64,000 nucleotides of DNA from Saprospiraceae bacterium (GTDB lineage Bacteria > Bacteroidota > Bacteroidia > Chitinophagales > Saprospiraceae), in assembly GCA_016715245.1 (NCBI GenBank), contig JADKAS010000005.1:124001-188000 (forward strand). Direction: 5' to 3'. The notes beneath the pieces were generated by a model. It was not told the DNA's origin and did no database searches. It worked only from the letters and a program-made list of their open reading frames with translations. The translations under genes and the position numbers were made by a program. Shown piece after piece: positions 58,887-64,000 of the stretch. How positions within the stretch are numbered: the first letter of the stretch is position 1; each line of letters begins with the position of its first letter.

Positions 58887-58906
58887 TCTCGTCATTTATG
58901 ACGAGA
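58887..58906. repeat. Palindrome TCTCGTCAT/ATGACGAGA
   Basis: Two perfect nine-base arms separated by TT. The same TCTCGTCA word heads the hairpin at 60112 on the other side of the neighbouring gene. It lies in a 362-base gene-free stretch (58708-59069) that also holds the terminator at 59009; I see nothing else there. Confidence 0.7.
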
Positions 58907-59008
58907 CGATTACATTCCGACTTCTCGTAGGGTTTATCTTACTAAAAATGGATCTTACAAACGCCTTTATTTTGGTTTTTATTATAAGCTATAGGGATTG
59001 TTCAAAAT

Positions 59009-59045
59009 AAAAATGGCACCCTGCATAAAGCAGAGTGCCATTTTT
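59009..59045 (-). terminator. Rho-independent terminator after the DUF6261-like gene
   Basis: Arms AAAAATGGCAC and GTGCCATTTTT with an inner CTGC/GCAG stem around the loop ATAAA form a strong hairpin. It lies 25 bases beyond the stop of the minus-strand gene and reads as a T-ended hairpin on either strand. Confidence 0.85.
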
Positions 59046-59069
59046 ATTTGCATTTCATAATTAAAAAGC

Positions 59070-59846
59070 TCAGTAACTATTCAGGTCCAGGACACCTGCA
59101 GGAAGTGTCGGCGTAAAAGAACTCACCGTTTCCTTTCTCCTGCGGCTTCGTCTGTTGACCACAGGTTGGTTGTTGGCTTCGATTACACCGTTCAATTCTT
59201 TGATAAGTTTGTTGTACTCGGTTTTATCGGGAAATACCCTGGCAAACGCTAACGTGTCTGAGATCAACTCATCAAAAGCATCCTTGATGTCAGCCTTCAT
59301 TATATTGGACTGCAGAACCGGCAGTTTTGATTTTGCTTTTGAAAAATAAAGAGCATAAAACGATTCGTTAGTGTCAGCAAGCTCTTTCACCCAGGAATGG
59401 GCTCCAATGGCATTGACTGCCTCTGCAAATTCCGCTTCTTCAGCCCATGCATCAATAAGTTTAGTGATGACGGCCGTTTTGTGTTGGAAGGAAAACTTGT
59501 CGATTCCATCACAGAATCTGCCATAACTTTTCAAAAGTAAAGCGGCATGTTTCTTTTTTTGAACATCAGGACGTAAATACTCTGATTGTAAAAAACGCTT
59601 TAGTCCTTTTAAGAGACTAATTCTCTCTTCATCAACAGGACGTAATTCAAAGGATACGCTGTCACTTTTGGCCACCATAAAGGCATCTTTCATAATGGTG
59701 ATCTTTTGTTCAAGTTCATTGACACGAATTTCCAATCCTAAAGATTTGACGTCAAAAACCTTGTACACATCAAGGATGGTAGTCATACATTGGAGATGTT
59801 CTCCTGTTCTGAATCTGCTTAAAGCAGGTTTACTAATAGTTAACAT
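59070..59846 (-). CDS. DUF6261-like hypothetical protein
   Basis: From ATG 59846 (MLTISKPALSRFRTGEHLQC) it is 258 aa. An in-frame ATG at 59903 adds 19 residues that start without similarity. It is an all-helical soluble protein with a charged C-terminus (NRRSRRRKETVSSFTPTLPA) that could bind nucleic acid. The opening and the segment GRFCDGIDKFSFQHKTAVIT resemble a family known to me as DUF6261 in Bacteroidota; the match is by memory and not certain. Its role is unknown. It has its own promoter-like element and terminator and is bracketed by palindromes with a common word. Confidence 0.7.
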   Translation of the reverse strand: MLTISKPALSRFRTGEHLQCMTTILDVYKVFDVKSLGLEIRVNELEQKITIMKDAFMVAKSDSVSFELRPVDEERISLLKGLKRFLQSEYLRPDVQKKKHAALLLKSYGRFCDGIDKFSFQHKTAVITKLIDAWAEEAEFAEAVNAIGAHSWVKELADTNESFYALYFSKAKSKLPVLQSNIMKADIKDAFDELISDTLAFARVFPDKTEYNKLIKELNGVIEANNQPVVNRRSRRRKETVSSFTPTLPAGVLDLNSY

Positions 59847-59949
59847 AATTAAAAAATTTAAAAGATTAAAAAATAAATAATAATTCTCATAAAGTTTCGT
59901 CAAAAAGCGATTCGATTTTTACCCGTTTTTAACTTGCGCTTTACAGGGA

Positions 59950-59957
59950 CAAAAATA
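59950..59957 (-). promoter_or_regulatory. -7 element for the DUF6261-like gene
   Basis: Minus strand TATTTTTG matches TAnnTTTG, 103 bases before the start at 59846, which leaves a longish 5' leader. Confidence 0.35.
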
Positions 59958-59969
59958 TAGTCATTTTTT

Positions 59970-60131
59970 CGTCAAATTTTACAAATTTTTAAAAAAAAGT
60001 TGCGGAATCCGCAATTTTTTTGCGTGTTTTAGGGGTTTTGACGCAATTTTCGTCAAATTTTAAACAGATTTTCATAAAAGTTGCGGATTCCGCAACTTTG
60101 ACCAAAAGTTATCTCGTCACAAAATGACTCT
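59970..60131. repeat. 81-bp imperfect direct repeat with palindromic cores
   Basis: Two units begin with CGTCAAATTTTA at 59970 and 60051, 81 bases apart. Each contains a palindrome at the same offset: TTGCGGAATCCGCAA (60000-60014) in the first and a perfect 23-base palindrome centred at 60088 (60077-60099, arms AAAGTTGCGGA) in the second. Alignment covers about the first 50 bases of each unit; the remaining 30 differ. Confidence 0.75.
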
Positions 60132-60163
60132 GAGTGAAAATGTAATAATATTTTGTGACGAGA
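60112..60163. repeat. Hairpin with 14-bp perfect arms
   Basis: TCTCGTCACAAAAT at 60112-60125 and its complement at 60150-60163, with a 24-base loop. It lacks a T tract on either side, so it is not a simple terminator. The word TCTCGTCA also occurs in the palindrome at 58887, making the two sites flank the gene at 59070-59846. Confidence 0.8.
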
Positions 60164-60300
60164 CAAAATCATAATATGTTTTTTTTCGATATTTCGGTCA
60201 ATTTTTACGTTTTGGGGGATAAAAAGGTCAGAGTTGAAGTGGAAATTTTTGGGTTTTTTGTAAATCTTTACCTTCACAATATGTTTTTTCTGGTTTTTTT

Positions 60301-60513
60301 AGATCGTATTTCTTTTTTTTGTTTTGCCCCGACCCTGAAAGGGAGCCAAAAAAAGAAATACTTCGACATACTGAACTGTGACGGAAATTTGGGTACTTAA
60401 ATTTTTCTCATTGCTTCCTCCCTTGAGGGTCGGGGCAAAGAAGCAATGAGGAAAATTTGATCTAAGAGGATATATAGTATAATATAGATCGTATTTCTTT
60501 TTTTGTTTTGCCC
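60301..60513. repeat. Dispersed repeat cluster: direct and inverted copies of a GC-rich word
   Basis: A 28-29-bp direct repeat starting AGATCGTATTTC and ending GTTTTGCCC occurs at 60301-60329 and 60486-60513. Between them lies an inverted repeat of 19 bases (60399-60417 and 60440-60458, one mismatch) whose loop carries a reversed copy of the GC-rich GCCCCGACCCT word. The apparent ORFs on both strands here are repeats, not genes. The 60164-61129 interval otherwise contains only the fragment at 60528 and an ORF of 23 codons at 60816-60888 (minus) that I do not consider a gene. Confidence 0.7.
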
Positions 60514-60527
60514 TGCCTGATTGCCGT

Positions 60528-60704
60528 CTATAGGGAGCCCCAAGAAAGGAATCCAAAGAAATTCGAAATGGTGACAAACTTTCGTTCTGCTCCTGTTAAG
60601 TCTGCGCATGCCTTTTCATAATCTGACAGTCTTGGTGGTTTATTTTGTCCAAAACTCAATCCTGTTGTAAAACAAAAAAAAGTAATAAAAATTAAGGTTT
60701 TCAT
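60528..60704 (-). pseudogene. Fragment of a small exported protein
   Basis: A 58-aa frame starting MKTLIFITFFCFTTGLSFGQ, a clean signal peptide, followed by NKPPRLSDYEKACADLTGAE and ending FFGFLSWGSL. The C-terminus runs into the repeat cluster (reads 'FLSWGSL' into the GGAGCCCC word), so the gene seems truncated by the repeat. It may be a remnant; no family was recognised. Confidence 0.4.
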
Positions 60705-60916
60705 AAAAAAAAATAGATTTAAATAAACGCCTCTTTGGTGGATTTTCAGCAATACTCCAATTTTGATTTCACACTTAATTGCAAAATCAATACTGAGGTA
60801 ACCCAATAAACTAGATTATTTTTTCAAAAAGAGCCACAAATTATTAAATTCCTTATTTTGGTTGGGCACTTGGTCTCCTGAAATCATTTTTTTTCCCGGT
60901 TTAGTGGCACTCAAAA

Positions 60917-60937
60917 TGTTAGGGCAAATATAGGAAA
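60917..60937. repeat. Intergenic repeat, left copy flanking rloAB
   Basis: A 21-base block starting TGTTAGGGCAAATATAGG that recurs exactly at 63211-63231. A second shared 13-base word, AAGTTATAAACTT, follows at 61000 here and at 63262 in the right copy. The pair bracket rloA-rloB. Confidence 0.8.
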
Positions 60938-61105
60938 TGGACTGATTGTGTAAATAGGCAAAAGATATTATCTTGCGACAACAGGGGAATGTAACTTATA
61001 AGTTATAAACTTTGACAGTATTGAAAGATTTAATGATTTTATCGATATTTGCAATATATTTTCATGTTTTAAGAAATTTATTTATAAATAAACAGTAAAA
61101 AAAGC

Positions 61106-61113
61106 TATTTTTG
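61106..61113 (+). promoter_or_regulatory. -7 element for rloAB
   Basis: TATTTTTG matches TAnnTTTG, 16 bases before the ATG at 61130. A second in-frame ATG at 61139 is equally possible as start given this spacing. Confidence 0.5.
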
Positions 61114-61129
61114 CTTTAATGTTACAAAA

Positions 61130-62428
61130 TTGAATATAATGATAATTGAATTTAGTGTAAAGAATTACAGATCCATTTTTGATTTGCAAACCATTAGTTT
61201 TCTATCCACAAGCTTGAAAAGTTCCATAGACAATGAACAAGTTGATAAAAATAATATTTTCACTGAAAGTGATACAAGTTTGCTAAAAACAATAGGAATC
61301 TATGGAGCCAATGCCAGCGGTAAAAGTAATATTATATCTGCACTGGAAGATTTCTGCGATGCCATACATGACTTACCAAGTCCGAGTTCAAGGTTAGGAA
61401 GTCTTAATCAACCATTTTTATATCAGGATAATCCTGAAAAAACAGAATCCTTTTTTCAAATAATTCTGCTTGTGAACAGTAAAAAGTATAGATATGGCTT
61501 CACAGTCAAAGCAAATCCGGAAAAAAAAGATGATCCGGAATCAAGTAATGAAATAATCACAAAAGAATGGCTTTTTGGTCCGAAAAGTAAAAATCAAGTT
61601 AAATATTTTGTAAGAACGGATTTAAGTGTTGATTATCATAATTTGGAGGGTAGCGAAAATATTCCTTCATTGAAATACCAGCATAGTTTATTTCTGACAC
61701 ATGCAGCTTCTTTTGATAAAAATATATGTGCAGAAATCAGGCATATCATTAGTAGTTATGTTACAGTAGGCTTAAGCAATCCCAACCATTATTACAGATT
61801 TCATTCGATACGATATCTTGAAAACCTTAAATTGAAATCAACATTTTTACATTTCTTTAATTCTTTTGGATTTAACTTTAAAGATATATACTATAAAAAG
61901 AGATGAAGATGATAAAAAAATATTTTCCCATTAGATAAAATTTTTATAGTAAAGTCAAATGTGGGTGATAATATTGGTGATGTGACACTTAATATGCTAC
62001 ACAATGAATCGGACGGTACTCAAAAATTATTTGATATAGCCGGATTATTAATACATGCTTTTAATATTAAGGTAAGTGGATTAATTATATTGGATGAGAT
62101 TGATCGCAATTTTCATCCTTCGTTACTTATAAAACTTATTTCGCTGTTTAATAATCCAGAAATAAACCGTTCAAATGTTCAATTACTTTTCTCCAGTCAC
62201 GATACAAATATTATGAATCCCTCCATAATGAGGCGGGATCAGTTTTATTTTGCAGAAAAAGGAGAAAAGGAAAATACAAAAATTTATTCTTTGGCCGAAT
62301 TAAAAGGAATAAGAAATGATGCTGATTTTGCAAAACAATATTTAGCAGGATTTTATGGAAGTATTCCTGTATTGTCTGACTATCTTAATGAAAATGAAAT
62401 TGAACATGCAGGAACCTTGGGAAATTAA
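61130..62428 (+). pseudogene. RloA-like AAA/ABC ATPase, two compensating frameshifts
   Basis: A predicted 432-aa ATPase of the RloA/AAA15 type. It has MIIEFSVKNYRSIFD at the N-terminus, Walker A GANASGKS at residues 59-66, the ABC-like signature NESDGTQKLFDIA, Walker B LIILDEIDRNFHP, and a switch histidine in LLFSSHDTNIM. Between 61904 and 61915 three stops interrupt the frame. Removing one A from 61895-61899 and adding one to 61914-61920 gives YYKRDEDDKKNIFPLDKIFI and restores the frame, with no net change. The two frames (61130-61906 and 61961-62428) are in the same phase, as expected for a compensating pair. It partners rloB, 23 bases overlapped. Confidence 0.85.
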
Positions 62429-63134
62429 AACTGATGACAATAGGAAAGTAGATACCAAAAATGTATTTATTATTTATTGTGAAGATGGTCAAATTGAACC
62501 GGCATACTTTGAAACATTCAAGAATGATAGTATGCAACTTGCGATAGAAGGCAATAAAAAACAACATCAATTTCAGATTAATCTGATTGCTGAGGAATTC
62601 AGACAAAAAGGCCTTTTAAAATATAATCCCGATTTAGGAGTAGAAACATTAGAGGTTGAAGAGGGAGCTCAGGTATGGGCTGTTTTTGACCGTGATAAAG
62701 AACACGGTGACAATAAAGATACGGCATTCAATGACTCCATTAGAATTGCTCTGGAAAAGGGTATAAACATAGCATGGAGTAACGATGATTTTGAATTATG
62801 GATATTGCTTCATTTTGAGGATGTAGACATTGGCGATACAGAATATCATCATAGGAAAAAATATTATGAAAGGCTAACAGATATTTTAAAAAAAAAATAT
62901 CCGGAGGAAAAACCATTTACCAACGAGAAATTTAATTACTATGAAGCTATGAAAAACAGGAGGAATTTTCTTACTTTTACTTACCAAAGTATGAAAAATA
63001 ATCAAGATTTAGCCATTGAAAGGGCCCAAAAATTAGAAAAATTACATGAAGGTTCCGAACCAAAGCCACCCCATATGTATTGTCCTTGCACCCGGGTTCA
63101 CCACTTAGTTCTTGAACTTATAAAAAAGAATTAA
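62406..63134 (+). CDS. RloB-family protein (Toprim-like)
   Basis: A 242-aa protein that follows RloA-type ATPases. From ATG 62406 (MQEPWEIKTDDNRKVDTKNV) it overlaps rloA by 23 bases; an in-frame ATG at 62355 would overlap further. Conserved features are a glutamate pair in IYCEDGQIEPAYFETF, the acidic VWAVFDRDKEHGDN, and WSNDDFELWILLHFED. E followed by a DxD motif recalls the Toprim nuclease fold, but this is inferred. A cysteine/histidine end, MYCPCTRVHHLVLEL, could bind metal. RloA/RloB were named from restriction-linked genes of Campylobacter; the ATPase-Toprim arrangement recalls PARIS (AriA/AriB). No restriction genes are in the window. Confidence 0.85.
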   Translation: MQEPWEIKTDDNRKVDTKNVFIIYCEDGQIEPAYFETFKNDSMQLAIEGNKKQHQFQINLIAEEFRQKGLLKYNPDLGVETLEVEEGAQVWAVFDRDKEHGDNKDTAFNDSIRIALEKGINIAWSNDDFELWILLHFEDVDIGDTEYHHRKKYYERLTDILKKKYPEEKPFTNEKFNYYEAMKNRRNFLTFTYQSMKNNQDLAIERAQKLEKLHEGSEPKPPHMYCPCTRVHHLVLELIKKN

Positions 63135-63210
63135 ATAGCGGTAAACTTTTATATTAAAGACGGATTGGTTTTTTTAAGATATTAAAGGATCAGTTTAATT
63201 TAACTTAAAG

Positions 63211-63231
63211 TGTTAGGGCAAATATAGGAAA
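63211..63231. repeat. Intergenic repeat, right copy flanking rloAB
   Basis: Identical 21-base block to that at 60917-60937, same orientation, 77 bases after the rloB stop. The word AAGTTATAAACTT recurs at 63262-63274. Confidence 0.8.
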
Positions 63232-63428
63232 ATGATGGTTTATGTAAAGTCTAAGAGGCACAAGTTATAAACTTGCATCAGGAGACGGATTTTTTGAAGA
63301 ATAATATTAATTTTGCTTTCAAAATAAGGAGTTAGTTATATAATAAAGTAAGTACTTTTTTAAAAGTCCTTTTTATAAATTGATAATTTTACATATAAAC
63401 AATTTCAAAACGGTTAATTGACATAATA

Positions 63429-63680
63429 ATGGTAAGAATTGAATTTGTAAATATTTTGGCATATTTACCAAAATCAGAACCAAAAGAAAAATGATTTTTT
63501 GGATTTAGTAGATGACATTTCGAGAGAAGATGACAAATACATATTAGAAATTAATAGAAAAAGGCAGAAGAATATTCTCAATTAGATGAATATTTTGATA
63601 TTTGGGATACAGTAATGTTTAAGGCAGAAATATTTGAATACGGAATTCACAAATTATTTTTAGAAAAGTATAAAAAATAA
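63429..63680 (+). pseudogene. Small hypothetical protein with two one-base frameshifts
   Basis: Joining three frames gives an 83-aa protein: ATG 63429 reads MVRIEFVNILAYLPKSEPKE and stops at 63492. Removing one A from 63487-63491 continues NDFLDLVDDISREDDKYILE and INRK. Adding one A to 63558-63562 continues KKAEEYSQLDEYFDIWDTVM then FKAEIFEYGIHKLFLEKYKK to TAA 63678-63680. The joined protein is helical, acidic and consistent in composition, which supports one gene. Not recognised. It is ten bases upstream of the next gene. Confidence 0.55.
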
Positions 63681-63689
63681 TAATTAGTT

Positions 63690-64000
63690 ATGGATAACGA
63701 AAAAATGACTGAAGTAATTTCTCAAACACTTGAGAAATTAGAAAGAGAAAAGTACATGAAAAGAATTTCTGAACTAGAATATTTTCCTTTTAAATCATTA
63801 AGTGAAGTACGGGAAAAGCTTAGTAAACGGAAAATAAATTTTCATATTTATTCAGATCCCCATTTTATAAATAAATTTGGATCAGCTCAATCCAAAACAA
63901 TAAATAAAATCATTAGAACTGTCCAAAACTTAATTATTATTGCTACTTATATTTTTCCTCTAGTATTAGCTATAAATAATTCTAATTTTTTATACCTATT
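63690..64000 (+). CDS. Hypothetical protein with C-terminal membrane segment (cut by window end)
   Basis: An open frame of at least 103 codons from ATG 63690 that runs off the window. It begins MDNEKMTEVISQTLEKLERE, a likely amphipathic helix, followed by LEYFPFKSLSEVREKLSKRK. A hydrophobic stretch LIIIATYIFPLVLAI near the edge looks like a membrane helix. No family recognised. It may be cotranscribed with the small gene before it. Confidence 0.6.
   Translation, partial: MDNEKMTEVISQTLEKLEREKYMKRISELEYFPFKSLSEVREKLSKRKINFHIYSDPHFINKFGSAQSKTINKIIRTVQNLIIIATYIFPLVLAINNSNFLYL

Noticed and set aside
58713..58895. A 60-aa minus-strand frame beside the amidohydrolase operon.
   Set aside because: No signal, no composition typical of a protein here, and it covers the palindrome at 58887.
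60155..60609. Several frames of 70-92 codons on both strands around the GC-rich repeats.
   Set aside because: They overlap each other and read the repeat words in all frames; no protein-like pattern is present.
1..64000. tRNA, rRNA or riboswitch genes.
   Set aside because: I found no cloverleaf-like sequence, rRNA segment or recognisable riboswitch; a covariance-model scan would be needed to exclude weak ones.

Overview
The window looks like a chromosomal segment of a low-GC Bacteroidota bacterium, most plausibly from the Saprospirales/Chitinophagales side of the phylum; the order is inferred from gene content, since no rRNA gene is present. The signs are type IX secretion (T9SS) sorting domains of both A and B type, a PorP/SprF barrel, a PD40-OmpA protein, a PorZ-like protein, SprB-type repeats, a CarB without its allosteric domain, and the Bacteroidota -7 promoter element TAnnTTTG in front of many genes.

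Layout. 1-9.9 kb: tail of a T9SS cargo gene, then minus-strand pcrA/uvrD and carB, a MazEF-like toxin-antitoxin pair, a 14-bp tandem repeat, a membrane protein and an M28 peptidase, then plus-strand nadC and a small gene. 9.9-17.8 kb: RNase R (start region frameshifted), a di-haem cytochrome c peroxidase lipoprotein, and the dnaN-nadD-porZ run. 17.8-22.5 kb: kynureninase plus an ACMSD-like amidohydrolase, a small gene and a POT peptide transporter. 22.7-32.1 kb: a triad of a 2084-aa type B T9SS cargo, PorP/SprF and PD40-OmpA. 32.1-42.4 kb: metK, fumC, nadE, a Wzi/RemB-like barrel, two cyclophilin lipoproteins, a ROK polyphosphate glucokinase and a small barrel. 42.5-50.4 kb: a 2195-aa secreted M23-SprB protein with a lipoprotein. 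50.4-51.7 kb: a decayed IS3-family (IS407-group) element. 52.1-58.7 kb: three tandem amidohydrolases, an aldehyde dehydrogenase and a surface-protein fragment. 58.7-64 kb: accessory region with a DUF6261-like gene among palindromes, repeat clusters, an RloA/RloB-like pair between two copies of an intergenic repeat, and two small unknown genes, the last running off the edge.

How the genes fit together. nadC, nadD, nadE, kynU and the ACMSD-like gene all concern tryptophan-to-NAD metabolism. Many envelope genes belong to T9SS secretion and its cargo. The clearest accessory system is the RloAB-like ATPase plus Toprim-like pair, a probable phage-defence module.

Quality caution. At least eight reading frames are broken by single-base changes in short A (or T) runs: rnr, porP, ompA (two, plus a TGA), the aldehyde dehydrogenase, rloA (two that compensate) and a small gene (two). 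The IS orfB carries more. Consensus errors from error-prone reads explain these most simply, so I annotate the genes as probably intact in the organism while marking the breaks.
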